Assembly: GCF_011752565.1 (NCBI RefSeq)
Contig: NZ_VWXK01000001.1
Span: 1 to 64,000 of the forward strand
DNA length: 64,000 nucleotides
Origin: Pantoea sp. Ap-967
GTDB lineage: Bacteria; Pseudomonadota; Gammaproteobacteria; Pseudomonadales; Pseudomonadaceae
Reading direction: 5' to 3'
A model generated the notes under the pieces. It had not been told where the DNA came from. It made no database searches and saw nothing but the letters and a program-made list of their open reading frames with translations. The position numbers and the translations under genes are program-made. Position 1 is the first letter of the stretch; every line of letters begins with the position of its first letter. Below are positions 39,146 through 48,018 of this stretch, in pieces.

Positions 39146-40026
39146 CGGAATATCAACGAATGGTGGGCGGCACCGCCTGTGCGCGCCCCCTCGCCCACCG
39201 CGATAGCCACATTCCCCGCCGCTACTGCGGCATCGCCGCAGGCGAATACGCCAGGTACACTGGTTTCGCGCATGGCATCCACCTTGATGAACGCCCCCAT
39301 CGGCCCCTCCTCAAAGGCGCACCCCAGCTGCGCAGGCAACGAACTGGCCATTTGCGTATGCGGCTGGGTAAACAGCCCTGCCAGCTCGACGACCCGGCCG
39401 CTGGCCAGGCTGACAGCGGCGCGCTCCCCACCAATCGACACCACCGCTTCGCGCTCTACCTGCACCCCTCGCCTTGCCAACTGGGCCAATTGCTCGGCGT
39501 CGGGCTCAAACACGCCATTGAGGAACAACGTAGTCGGCCCCCAGTCGGGCAGCATCATGGCGTGATGAATCGCCACCGGCGACGCCGCCAGTACGCCGAT
39601 CTTGCCCCCGTTGAGCTCAAAGCCGTGGCAATACGGGCAGTGGAAGACGCTATGGCCCCAACGCTCAGCCAGGCCCGGTACGCCCGGCAGCTCATCCACG
39701 ACGCCCGTTGCCAGGATCAGGCGCCTGCCGCCGAACTGCTCGGCGCTATCAAGCGTGACCCGGAACCCGTCGCCCTCCTTGGCCGCCGACACCGCTGAAC
39801 GCGCCAGCCATTGCACCGTGGGGTAGGCCAGCAACTGCTGGCGTGCTTGATCGGCGATTACCGCCGGGTCACGCCCATCCTGCCCCAGAAAGCCATGGGA
39901 GCTGCGTGCAAAGCGGTTGCGCCGTACACCGGCGTCGATCACCAACACCTTGCGCCTCGCCCGCGCCAGCTGCAGGCCGGCAGAAATACCGGCATAGCTG
40001 CCGCCGACAATGATCACGTCGAACAT
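39142..40026 (-). CDS. Thioredoxin-reductase-like flavoprotein
   Basis: This 294-residue NAD(P)H/FAD oxidoreductase has FAD-binding GGSYAGISAGLQLA at residue 8, a CxxC pair in FHCPYCHGFE (about 130-140), NAD-binding region (about 140-200) and C-terminal FAD motif GVFACGDAA. It resembles the low-molecular-weight thioredoxin reductase fold; the CxxC suggests a disulfide reductase rather than a ferredoxin-NADP reductase. Divergent from an Rrf2 regulator, an arrangement common for this oxidoreductase, with palindromes between. Confidence 0.87.
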   Translation of the reverse strand: MFDVIIVGGSYAGISAGLQLARARRKVLVIDAGVRRNRFARSSHGFLGQDGRDPAVIADQARQQLLAYPTVQWLARSAVSAAKEGDGFRVTLDSAEQFGGRRLILATGVVDELPGVPGLAERWGHSVFHCPYCHGFELNGGKIGVLAASPVAIHHAMMLPDWGPTTLFLNGVFEPDAEQLAQLARRGVQVEREAVVSIGGERAAVSLASGRVVELAGLFTQPHTQMASSLPAQLGCAFEEGPMGAFIKVDAMRETSVPGVFACGDAAVAAGNVAIAVGEGARTGGAAHHSLIFR

Positions 40027-40059
40027 CTGGTCTTTCTCCTCGGGTTCACGACCCGCTCA

Positions 40060-40086
40060 TGTCACTTATGACACAACGTAAGTTAC
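40060..40086. promoter_or_regulatory. Two palindromes between the oxidoreductase and rrf2 genes
   Basis: TGTCACTTATGACA (40060-40073) is a perfect inverted repeat of TGTCA with a 4-base centre, and GTAAGTTAC (40078-40086) is a second small palindrome. They occupy the shared 142-base promoter region and are candidate operators for the Rrf2 protein. Confidence 0.5.
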
Positions 40087-40168
40087 ATGATAGTGACCCG
40101 TCAATGGTCTTGTAACCTTTGATGTTTCGTGTGAGGCTGGCAGCCTACCCTGGCCAGACCTCGCTCAG

Positions 40169-40597
40169 ATGAGAAACGACACCCGCCTGTCCCGCATGCT
40201 GCACGTGCTGATCCACATGGCCCGCCATGACAAACCGTCCACCTCCGAAACCCTTGCGCAGATGCTTGGGACCAACCCAGTGGTGGTGCGCAGGACCATG
40301 GGGCTGCTCAAGGAGCAAGGCTATGTAAGCTCTGTGAAAGGGCACCGTGGCGGGTGGACGCTGGCCAGGCCTCTGGCGCAGATCACCTTGCTGGATATCC
40401 ATGAAGCGCTGGGCGGTGCGTCGATCTTTGCCATCGGCCTGTCAACCGACCACCCGCATTGCCTGGTGGAACAGGCGGTGAATGCGGCGCTTACCGATGC
40501 CTTCGAGGCGGCCCAGGCGCTATTGCTGGAGCGGCTGGGCAGTGTGACGCTGGAACAGCTGGCGAGCGATTTCGAGGGGCGTTTTCAGGCGTTGTGA
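40169..40597 (+). CDS. Rrf2-family regulator without Fe-S cysteines
   Basis: This 142-residue winged-helix regulator has the Rrf2 pattern SRMLHVLIHMARHDKP, ETLAQMLGTNPVVVRRTMGLL and KGHRGGWTLARPLAQITLLD. Only one Cys is present (HPHCLV), so the iron-sulfur cluster of IscR/NsrR is not possible; the YwnA-like group without cluster is the better fit. It is divergent from the thioredoxin-reductase-like gene, its likely target. Confidence 0.87.
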   Translation: MRNDTRLSRMLHVLIHMARHDKPSTSETLAQMLGTNPVVVRRTMGLLKEQGYVSSVKGHRGGWTLARPLAQITLLDIHEALGGASIFAIGLSTDHPHCLVEQAVNAALTDAFEAAQALLLERLGSVTLEQLASDFEGRFQAL

Positions 40598-40651
40598 AGC
40601 GATGGGAAGCCTGTAGCTGGGGATACGCTTGCACAGAGAGGAGATACACGA

Positions 40652-41114
40652 TTGGATTGCTACATTCGCCAAGCGCTACCCAATGATGCCGTCGCCATCA
40701 GCCAGGTGATCATCAGCGCACTGCGCACCAGCAATGCCGCAGATTACGACGCGCGTACCATCGCTCGCGTCGAGGCCTCGTTCAGCGCGCCGGCCATCAT
40801 CGCCCTGCTGACTCAGCGCCAGGTTTTCGTGGCACTGATCGACGAGAACGTGGTGGCGACCGCCAGCCTTGAAAACGATGTGGTCAGAAGCGTGTTCGTC
40901 TGCCCGGATCATCAAGGCCTTGGCATTGGCCGCCAGCTCATGCAGGTGATCGAGCAACACGCCACCGCAAGCGGGCTGAGTAGCTTGCGAGTGCCCTCCT
41001 CCATTACCGCCGAATGGCTTCTATTCAATGCTTGGCTACCAGAAGCTGCGCGAGGTGTTGCATGGAGATGAACGCACCATCGTCATGTACAAGCAGTTGC
41101 TCAAGGACGGATGA
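40652..41114 (+). pseudogene. Frameshifted GNAT N-acetyltransferase
   Basis: The frame opens at TTG 40652 (AGGAG nine bases upstream) and gives an acetyltransferase with the acetyl-CoA loop DHQGLGIGRQLM. It then runs out of family sequence after about residue 121. In the next frame from 41016 the expected C-terminus continues (GFYSMLGYQKLREVLHG and on to TGA at 41112-41114, 32 codons). One extra base near 41015 (the T of GAATGGC) explains the shift. Either the gene is newly inactivated or the base is a sequencing error. The native function would be acetyl transfer to an unknown acceptor. Confidence 0.82.
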
Positions 41115-41221
41115 ATTGACTTAGGCGCATCGCGGGGCTGTCACCCAGTGTCACGCCCAAACGCACGCGGCGTGTATGATGGCACTCGACCTTTTGCCAA
41201 GCGCCGCAGGAGACGCCCGCG

Positions 41222-42199
41222 ATGCCCTACCCCATCGAGCATAAACTGGTTGTCGGCGTTGCCTCCAGCGCCCTGTTCGACCTGGCCGTCTCCGACGACA
41301 TCTACCAGGCCGAAGGCGTCGAAGCCTACCGCCTGCACCAGGAGGCGAACCTCGACGTACCGTTCCCCAAGGGCGTGGCCTTCCCATTCATCCGCCGCTT
41401 CCTGAGCATCAACCAGGCCTTTCCCGAGCAACTGCCGGTGGAAGTGGTGCTGCTCTCGCGCAACTCGCCGGAAACCGGGCTGCGGGTGTTTCGCTCGATC
41501 AGGCACTACAACCTGGACATCACCCGTGCGGCGTTCATGTCCGGCCGCTCGCCCTACGAGTACATTCCCGCGTTCAATGCCTCACTGTTCCTCAGCGCCC
41601 ACGAAGGTGACGTGCAACGCGCCATCGACGCCAATTACCCGGCCGGGCTGGTGCTTCCCACGCGCATCTACGACGACGAGATCGACACCGAGCTAAGGGT
41701 GGCCTTCGACTTCGATGGCGTGATTGCCGATGACGAGGCCGAAAGCGTCTACAAGCAGAACCTCAACCTCGATGACTTCCAGGCCCACGAGCAGGACCGC
41801 AAGGCCATTCCCCATCAGCCGGGCCCATTGGCCGACCTGTACCGCAAGCTGTCGCTGATTCGCCAGCTTGAAGACCGCAAGCTGGCGCAAGACCCTGACT
41901 ACCAGCGCATCTTGCGCATCGCCATCGTCACCGCGCGCAACGCGCCGGCCCATGAACGGGTGGTAACCACCTTGAAGAACTGGGGGGTTTCGCCGGATGA
42001 GTCGTTCTTCCTGGGCGGCATGGAAAAGGAACGGGTACTGCGGATTCTGAAACCGCACATGTTCTTCGATGACCAGCGCAGCCACCTGTATTCGGCAGCC
42101 GGCGACCTGCCCATGGTGCACGTGCCGTTTGGCGTGGCCAACAAGCGCCAGGCTGCAGCCTTCACGGCAAAGGACCTGAGCAAGCTGGATAGCGACTGA
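41222..42199 (+). CDS. 5'-nucleotidase (NT5C1-type)
   Basis: This 325-residue protein matches the family that includes eukaryotic cytosolic 5'-nucleotidase I. The HAD-like motif is VAFDFDGVIADDEAE near residue 162, and ILRIAIVTARN and FLGGMEKERVL... fit the later motifs. It should remove phosphate from nucleoside 5'-monophosphates in the cytoplasm. The frame is well formed and ends 13 bases from the convergent WYL gene. Substrate preference cannot be read. Confidence 0.85.
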   Translation: MPYPIEHKLVVGVASSALFDLAVSDDIYQAEGVEAYRLHQEANLDVPFPKGVAFPFIRRFLSINQAFPEQLPVEVVLLSRNSPETGLRVFRSIRHYNLDITRAAFMSGRSPYEYIPAFNASLFLSAHEGDVQRAIDANYPAGLVLPTRIYDDEIDTELRVAFDFDGVIADDEAESVYKQNLNLDDFQAHEQDRKAIPHQPGPLADLYRKLSLIRQLEDRKLAQDPDYQRILRIAIVTARNAPAHERVVTTLKNWGVSPDESFFLGGMEKERVLRILKPHMFFDDQRSHLYSAAGDLPMVHVPFGVANKRQAAAFTAKDLSKLDSD

Positions 42200-42211
42200 G
42201 GGGTTGCGGGC

Positions 42212-43090
42212 TCAATCCGAATACAACCAAGGGCGAAGCTCGGTGCGATTGGCCAGCACCAACTGTTGCGCCTCGGGCTTGGGCTCATGCACATTCGGGT
42301 TGATCTGAAAGCGCTGCACAACGTACTTCACCAACGCTTGCGGCCTGCGCACCACCAGTTGCCCATCCGTCATTCCGTAGTCCACCTCGATGATCGCCTT
42401 CTGCGCCGGGCTCAGGCGCTCGTCTGGCCGGAAGATTACGTCAATCTGGGTATTCCACTCGGTGTCCAGCTCGATGCCGTTATCGGTGATTTCATCGCGC
42501 AACTCAGGCTCCCCGCGAAAACGGCTCAGCACGAAATCCCGGTACTTGCGGTTCTTCTCGCAGTACGCCCGCACATGCCAGCGCATGCCCGTATACACCA
42601 GCGTATGCGGCGCAATGGTTCTGCCTTCCAGCTCTGGGCTTGTGAAGGACACGTACTCGATGTCCAGCCGCCGTTTCTCCCGGCAGGCCTTGAGCAATGG
42701 CCGCAGCACTTCGGGCCGGATGGAACGGTCCGGCACTTTCAACACCTCGGTATGTGCGTACGCCAGCGCCAGCCCTTCGATGTGCGGGGCACGCTCGTTG
42801 TTCTGGTTCAGCAGGTCCAGGTAGGCACTGGCACTGTCATCGATGAACAGGGGCTTGAACTGGCGGGTGGGCACATAGCCTTTGATTTGCTTGTCGTAGA
42901 CAAGGTTTTTCGAGGCGTAATCGTTGATATAGGTATTGATGTCCTTGGAGGCCTGCTGCCGGCTGATGCCGAAGCTTTGCATCAGGTGATTGGTTGTCAG
43001 CCTGCCTTCCCACCACACCACCGTTTCAATGAGGCGATAGCGCAAAGCCAGGTCCCAACGGGTTTGTTCCATTCGTTGTGTGCGTTTCAT
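42212..43090 (-). CDS. WYL-domain regulator, BrxR/CapW-like
   Basis: This 292-residue protein has an N-terminal winged helix-turn-helix (about 12-75; ISRQQASKDINTYIN), a WYL domain (about 125-210; MRWHVRAYCEKNRKYRDFVL) and a C-terminal WCX-like region (about 215-290). This is the architecture of BrxR and CapW, repressors that control BREX, CBASS and similar defence loci. Here no defence gene is adjacent: downstream is a 5'-nucleotidase and upstream a small membrane protein. It therefore is an orphan, or regulates a distant locus. Confidence 0.83.
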   Translation of the reverse strand: MKRTQRMEQTRWDLALRYRLIETVVWWEGRLTTNHLMQSFGISRQQASKDINTYINDYASKNLVYDKQIKGYVPTRQFKPLFIDDSASAYLDLLNQNNERAPHIEGLALAYAHTEVLKVPDRSIRPEVLRPLLKACREKRRLDIEYVSFTSPELEGRTIAPHTLVYTGMRWHVRAYCEKNRKYRDFVLSRFRGEPELRDEITDNGIELDTEWNTQIDVIFRPDERLSPAQKAIIEVDYGMTDGQLVVRRPQALVKYVVQRFQINPNVHEPKPEAQQLVLANRTELRPWLYSD

Positions 43091-43446
43091 CCGGGTTCCT
43101 GGTGGCAGGGTGGCTGTTCATGGTTAAAAGGCTGACGTGTCGCCTGATCGTACGTGTCCAGCCCGATGCAAATCAAGCCAGCAGCGATATGTAAATAAAC
43201 CGGTCATATCATAAGCGATTGCGCAAAGATGCGGTTTGGTGGCCCATGCGCTACAGCCCTCACGGCACAATACTTCGTGCGCTTTGGCCCAGCCAGGTAG
43301 CCTCAAGGCCTTCTCCACCCTAGCGCCGGGCTGGCCTTCAGATCTGCACCATTCCTTTACCTGTACAAGCCTCCAATATCGACATGTCGTTTAACAGGAC
43401 ATATCTTTTGGTTGGCAGCAATTTGCCACCACCCAAGGAGAAACAG
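43091..43446. other. Intergenic region upstream of WYL gene and small membrane protein
   Basis: The 356-base divergent gap holds a direct repeat ACGTGTC at 43135-43141 and 43152-43158 (17-base period), 45-70 bases upstream of the WYL start, a possible autoregulatory site. Near the other gene, GACATGTCG (43381) and GGACATATC (43398) are related half-sites 17 bases apart. No further gene or terminator is seen. Confidence 0.4.
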
Positions 43447-43692
43447 ATGCAAGCCATTGAAATCACATTGCTGGGCGTCACCGGCCTTACGCTGCTCATG
43501 GTCTGCCTTGACCATGCCCGGCAGGGCGAAATCTGGAGCCTGCTCAAAGGTGATCGCGACCTGGAGCGCAGCGCACGTATCCACGAACTGGAAAACAGCG
43601 AACTGCGCTCTGCCCTGCGCGCCGAGCGTGAGCATGTCAGCCAACTGCAACGCCAGGTTCAGGTATTGCTGGGCGTAACTCCGCAAGCCTGA
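43447..43692 (+). CDS. Small single-helix membrane protein with coiled coil
   Basis: This 81-residue protein starts at an ATG with AAGGAG six bases upstream. Residues 3-22 form one membrane helix (ITLLGVTGLTLLMVCL); residues 35-75 are a charged heptad-like helix (ELENSELRSALRAEREHVSQ), probably a coiled coil. No family recognised. It is divergent from the WYL regulator and could be its target, but nothing demonstrates it. Confidence 0.65.
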   Translation: MQAIEITLLGVTGLTLLMVCLDHARQGEIWSLLKGDRDLERSARIHELENSELRSALRAEREHVSQLQRQVQVLLGVTPQA

Positions 43693-43848
43693 TGGCTGCC
43701 CCGCGCAGCACAAAACCATCCACAGGATGCCAACCGCGTGCGGGCACGGTAGCAAAGACCTGAGCGGGGCGTGCAAACCGGCAGGCAGTTGTTTGAACTG
43801 CCTGGGCTGACGGGTAGAATTGCGCGTTTACCCCGACAGGAAGTCCCC

Positions 43849-44391
43849 ATGCAACGCATCGTCATTCTCGGCAACGGCGGCAGCGGCAAGTCCACCCTCG
43901 CCCGCGCCCTTGGCGCCCGCCTGAAGCTCCCCGTGGTCCACCTGGACCGGCTGTTCTGGGAGCCGAACTGGGCCGAGCCGGACGCCGAGCAGTTTCGTGC
44001 GCGCGTGCGCCAAGCGGTCGCTGGCGATGCCTGGGTGTGCGAGGGCAACTACGCCCGCCGCACCTTCGACCTGCGCTTGCCGCGTGCGGATTTGATAATC
44101 TGGCTCGACACACCCCGTCTGACCTGTTTTACCCGCGTGGTGCAGCGCCTGCTGCGCAACCAGCCGCGCCCGGACCGCGCGGACGGCTGTGAGGAACGCT
44201 TTGAACTGGCCTTTCTCAAGTTCGTGTGGACCTTCGACCGCGGTTACCGCCCCGGTATCGAGGCCGTGCGCGAAAAGGTTGGGCCGCAAGTGCCTACGCT
44301 GCACTTGCGCGGCAAGCGGGAAATCAAGGCGTTTCTTGATAGCCTGCCAGAGCCCAGGGCTGACGACGCGCCACTGCTCAACGGCGTTTAA
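43849..44391 (+). CDS. P-loop nucleotide kinase-like protein (FlaR/AdK-like)
   Basis: This 180-residue protein has Walker A GNGGSGKST at residues 8-16 and the LDRLFWEPNW and WLDTP pattern of the small FlaR/topology-modulation-like kinases. It should bind ATP and phosphorylate a small molecule or nucleotide; the acceptor is unknown. I start at ATG 43849 with CAGGAAG upstream, leaving out an unsupported N-terminal extension. The SDR gene follows 58 bases later. Confidence 0.82.
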   Translation: MQRIVILGNGGSGKSTLARALGARLKLPVVHLDRLFWEPNWAEPDAEQFRARVRQAVAGDAWVCEGNYARRTFDLRLPRADLIIWLDTPRLTCFTRVVQRLLRNQPRPDRADGCEERFELAFLKFVWTFDRGYRPGIEAVREKVGPQVPTLHLRGKREIKAFLDSLPEPRADDAPLLNGV

Positions 44392-44449
44392 TCGGCGCGA
44401 GGCGGTCTACCGGAAACACCCAGCCACGCACATCGCATGAGGTGCATGC

Positions 44450-45220
44450 ATGAGCCTGATTCCCAACATCCATGGCGACGCCAATGCGCTGATCTGTGGT
44501 GCAAGCCGGGGCATTGGCCTGGCGCTGTGCGCCGCGCTGTTGGCCCGTGCCGACGTGGCGCGCGTCTGGGCCGTTTCCCGGCAGGCCAGCCAGAGCACCG
44601 CCCTGTTGACGCTTGCAGATGCGCACGGCGGCCGATTGCTGCTGATCGACTGCGACGCACGTGACGAACAGGCCCTGGTGGCGCTCGCGGCTGCGGTGCG
44701 CCAAACCTGTGATCATCTGCACTTGGTCATCAGCACCTTGGGCATCCTGCACCAGGAAGGCGCCAAGGCCGAAAAGTCGTTGCTGCAGGTGGAACTGGCC
44801 GGGTTGCAGGCAAGCTTCGCGACCAACGCCTTCGCGCCAATCCTGTTGCTCAAGCAGCTGTTGCCAATGCTGCGCAAAGGCCCGACGACCTTCGCCGCGC
44901 TGTCGGCGAGGGTGGGGTCGATTGGCGATAACCGGTTGGGAGGCTGGTACAGCTACCGGGCGAGCAAGGCGGCGCTCAATCAACTGCTGCACACGGCGAG
45001 CATCGAACTGAAACGGCTGAACCCGGCTGCGACGGTGTTGGCGCTGCATCCGGGGACAACGGATACCGAGCTGTCACGGCCGTTTCAAGGGAATGTTGCG
45101 GCGGGGAAGCTGTTCGAGCCGGCGTATGCGGCGCAGTGCCTGATCACGTTGGTGGAACGCCTTGGGCCTGCGGAAAGTGGTGGCTTTAAGGCGTGGGACG
45201 GGCAGGCGATCGAGTGGTGA
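44450..45220 (+). CDS. Short-chain dehydrogenase/reductase (CsgA-like)
   Basis: This 256-residue NAD(P)-linked protein has GASRGIG at residues 17-23, the SxxLG-type strand ISTLGILH, the catalytic YxxxK in YSYRASK and the PGTTDTELS loop. It belongs to the SDR group resembling yeast sniffer/CsgA. The substrate is unknown. It may be cotranscribed with the kinase-like gene 58 bases upstream. Confidence 0.87.
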   Translation: MSLIPNIHGDANALICGASRGIGLALCAALLARADVARVWAVSRQASQSTALLTLADAHGGRLLLIDCDARDEQALVALAAAVRQTCDHLHLVISTLGILHQEGAKAEKSLLQVELAGLQASFATNAFAPILLLKQLLPMLRKGPTTFAALSARVGSIGDNRLGGWYSYRASKAALNQLLHTASIELKRLNPAATVLALHPGTTDTELSRPFQGNVAAGKLFEPAYAAQCLITLVERLGPAESGGFKAWDGQAIEW

Positions 45221-45257
45221 GCGGGAGCTGTCCTGGGGCCGGTTGCGCCTGCTAGAT

Positions 45258-45313
45258 CGCATCGCGAGCTTTGCTCGCTCCTACGCGGTAGGAGCGAGCG
45301 TAGCTCGCGATGA
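45258..45313. repeat. REP pair (inverted), very short spacer
   Basis: cgcatcgcgagctttgctcg and ggtaggagcgagcgtagctc face each other with only a few bases between, so the pair can form one long hairpin. Confidence 0.9.
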
Positions 45314-45340
45314 GGCCCGTACAGGCAACGCTCGGAACGG

Positions 45341-45670
45341 TCAGTCCACCCGCACGAACTCGTTCTTGGCCATGTCATTGCCGCCTACGCCTTCCAGGCG
45401 TTTACCGCCATCGAGCACGCGAACGTTGATCAACGCCTGGCCGTCCTTGTTGCGCGCAACTACCACATCACCCTTGCGCTCCCATTCATCAACCTTGACC
45501 TTGCTGCCGTTGGCGATGATGTAGTCCTTGGAGAACTCCCAGGTTTGTTTGGGCGCCTTGAAACCCATCACGGTGGTGGTGGCTTCGTAAGTACCTTCAA
45601 GGGCGTCGTTACCGCAGCCGGCCAGTACCAGGAACGGCAGTGCCGCGAGTGCAACTTTGAGATTACGCAT
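45341..45670 (-). CDS. Small lipoprotein
   Basis: This 109-residue protein has a signal peptide ending at lipobox LAGC (Cys19), so it is probably membrane-anchored in the periplasm. The mature part (EGTYEATTTVMGFK, then a small beta-rich fold) is compact and unrecognised. It lies 51 bases downstream of another exported protein on the same strand and may be cotranscribed with it. Confidence 0.75.
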   Translation of the reverse strand: MRNLKVALAALPFLVLAGCGNDALEGTYEATTTVMGFKAPKQTWEFSKDYIIANGSKVKVDEWERKGDVVVARNKDGQALINVRVLDGGKRLEGVGGNDMAKNEFVRVD

Positions 45671-45721
45671 GGGATGTCCTTATCAGTTGGATATACAGTA
45701 AGCGAGTGCTCTGACCCACCA

Positions 45722-46522
45722 TCAAATCTTTGGTTTCACAGCCGTGGCTTTTTCGTCGGCCAGTTTCTGTTTACGCGCAGCTTCTTCTTTCGCATCGCGT
45801 GCAGACAACTCATCGAACATCCCTTGGGCATCGGTAATGGCGATCGTGTAATACGGCACCATATGGTCCGGCTGAGTAACAGCGCTAACCGAAACGATTT
45901 TCCCGCATTTGGGGCTGAACGAGCGCGGAGCGGTCAGTGAAACGCCAGGAATCGTGGAGTAGGTTCCATTGCCTTGGCACGGCGCCGGGCCCTTTCCAGT
46001 CCACTGTGTTCCAGTGCGGTCGTATTGCCAGGTGTAGCCCTGGGCACCGATGATCGAGTGGTCCGAGGGTTGGCCGAACTTCTCGATCAGCGTTTGCTTG
46101 AACGACTCAAGGTCTATCCGCCCGCCTTTGTCGAAGCGCTGCGCACGTGCCACGAACCACACTTTGCCCGAGTCGTTCAGCAAGGCTGCAAACTCGTCGG
46201 ATGGGCCGCCACTGTTATTGATGCCCGTCGATGGCATGCGGTCGTCAGTTTTCGCTGTAACACCGGCTTCCTGGCCGCCCACTAGCATCAGTGGCGTGAC
46301 CTTGAAGTTGGGGTTGGCATCGGCGATGGCGGCCTTGGCTTCATCCAGCGAAACGCCGAGGGCGACGCCGGCAATGTCACTGGCCGCAAAGGTGGCCGTA
46401 CTGGCAAGCACGGCGAAAGTAGCTGCGCCCAAAACACTCAGCCCCTTCAGCTGAGCGCCTTTGCAAGCTTTTTTCAGCGCCTGCACTTCATTGAACTCTA
46501 TTGCAACAAAAGGGAATTGCAT
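45722..46522 (-). CDS. Exported protein of unknown function
   Basis: This 266-residue protein has an unusually long N-terminus, then a hydrophobic segment ending TFAASD (about residues 27-48), probably a signal peptide. Two Cys (CQGN, PKCGK) in the mature part could form a disulfide. The C-terminus is a charged helix (EEAARKQKLADEKATA). I start at ATG 46522, with GAAGAGG upstream, instead of 54 bases earlier. A repeated ADEA-like pattern (SLDEAKAAIADANPNFKVTP) hints at a small repeat domain. Function unknown. Confidence 0.7.
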   Translation of the reverse strand: MQFPFVAIEFNEVQALKKACKGAQLKGLSVLGAATFAVLASTATFAASDIAGVALGVSLDEAKAAIADANPNFKVTPLMLVGGQEAGVTAKTDDRMPSTGINNSGGPSDEFAALLNDSGKVWFVARAQRFDKGGRIDLESFKQTLIEKFGQPSDHSIIGAQGYTWQYDRTGTQWTGKGPAPCQGNGTYSTIPGVSLTAPRSFSPKCGKIVSVSAVTQPDHMVPYYTIAITDAQGMFDELSARDAKEEAARKQKLADEKATAVKPKI

Positions 46523-46711
46523 GAGACCTCTTCCTGAAGTCGATTGAAGGACGGGCAAAGTATCATAATGTTTCAATTTTTACAGGCCACGCCAAGCGTG
46601 GTGCCGGGCATCCTGCTCACGCCGATCTGATGTTGGGAAGGGCTTCAACGCTGGCATCACAGGCCGGCTTCGCCCACAATCGACCGCCTGGTTCACGCTG
46701 GGACGCACCGC

Positions 46712-47875
46712 ATGCTCACTACCCTCGCCATCGGCAATTACCGTTCTATCAACCACCTGGTGCTTCCGCTGGGCCAACTCAACCTGGTCACCGGCGCCAA
46801 TGGCAGCGGCAAGTCCAACCTGTACAAAGCCCTGCGCCTGCTTGCCGAAACCGCCCAGGGCGGCGTGGTCGAAGCCCTCGCCCGCGAAGGCGGGTTGGAC
46901 TCCACCTGGTGGGCCGGGCCGCAAACCAGTGCCCGGATGAAGCGCGGCGAAGTGCCCATTCAAGGGCAGCAGGCGAGCGAGTCCAAACGCCTGCGCCTGG
47001 GCTTCGCCACCGAGGATTTCGGTTTCGCGATCTCCCTTGGCCTGCCGATTCCCCTGCCCTACCCGACCGCCTTCATGCTCGACCCCGAGATCAAGTGCGA
47101 AGCCATTTGGGGCGCTGGCGCCTACCGCCCTGCCTCGCTGCTGGTCGAGCGCCGGAACGCCCTGGTGCGTGCCCGCGAGGGCAACAGTTGGGCGGTGCTC
47201 GACCAGCATGCCGACAGCGGCGAGAGTTTCTTCAACATCGTTGGCCGGCCCCGCCAGGCGCCGGAGATCGGTGAGTTGCGTGCCTTCATCAACAGCTGGC
47301 GGTTCTACGATCACTTCCGTATCGACCGCGACGCCCCGTGCCGCCAGCCCCAACTGGGCACCCGCTCGCCGGTGCTGCACCACGACGGCCGCAACCTGGC
47401 CTCGGCGCTGCAAACCATCATCGAGATCGGTGAAGTGGAAGACTTGGTGGCCGCGCTGGAAGACGCCTTTCCCGGTAGCCGCCTTGAGATCGACGCTCCA
47501 CCAGGCGGGCTGTTCAGTGTTCGGCTACATCAGCACGGCTTGTTGCGGCCACTGGGCGGCGCCGAGTTGTCGGATGGAACCCTGCGTTACCTGCTGTTGA
47601 TGGCCGCCTTGCTGACGCCACGGCCACCGTCGCTGATGGTACTGAACGAACCGGAAACCAGCTTGCATGCCGATTTGCTGCCGGCACTGGCACGGCTGAT
47701 CATTCGGGCCTCGCAACGCAGCCAAGTATGGGTGGTGTCGCACAGCCGGCCGCTGATCGAGGCAATCACAGCGTGCGAGGGCTGCAATGTGCTGGAGCTG
47801 GAGAAACACCAGGGGCAAACGCAGTTGCAGGGCGTAGGGTTGCTGGATGAGCCGTTGTGGCGGTGGGTGGATTGA
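46712..47875 (+). CDS. RecF/SMC-like AAA ATPase
   Basis: This 387-residue ABC-type ATPase has Walker A GANGSGKSN at residues 28-36, a signature LSDGTLRYLLL, Walker B LMVLNEPETSLHAD and a His-switch in VVSHSRPL. There is no long coiled coil, so it is closer to the OLD/RecF-like single proteins than to SMC. Such ATPases act in DNA repair or defence, commonly with a nuclease; none is next to it here. It starts 190 bases from the divergent exported-protein gene. Confidence 0.83.
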   Translation: MLTTLAIGNYRSINHLVLPLGQLNLVTGANGSGKSNLYKALRLLAETAQGGVVEALAREGGLDSTWWAGPQTSARMKRGEVPIQGQQASESKRLRLGFATEDFGFAISLGLPIPLPYPTAFMLDPEIKCEAIWGAGAYRPASLLVERRNALVRAREGNSWAVLDQHADSGESFFNIVGRPRQAPEIGELRAFINSWRFYDHFRIDRDAPCRQPQLGTRSPVLHHDGRNLASALQTIIEIGEVEDLVAALEDAFPGSRLEIDAPPGGLFSVRLHQHGLLRPLGGAELSDGTLRYLLLMAALLTPRPPSLMVLNEPETSLHADLLPALARLIIRASQRSQVWVVSHSRPLIEAITACEGCNVLELEKHQGQTQLQGVGLLDEPLWRWVD

Positions 47876-48018
47876 GCTAGATAACCAGCTATCCGCTCAT
47901 ATGACGGCTCCCACACTGTTTGACGCAGGTTCTCCTAGTTGAGGAAGAGCGTGTAAGAGCCCATTTCGCTGAGACAGAACCAATAGGGCCACTAAAAATC
48001 AACGAATTCGAATCGGTA

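Noticed and set aside
42212..43692. CBASS or BREX locus suggested by the CapW/BrxR-like regulator
   Set aside because: No CD-NTase, effector, methylase or BREX gene is within the flanking genes.
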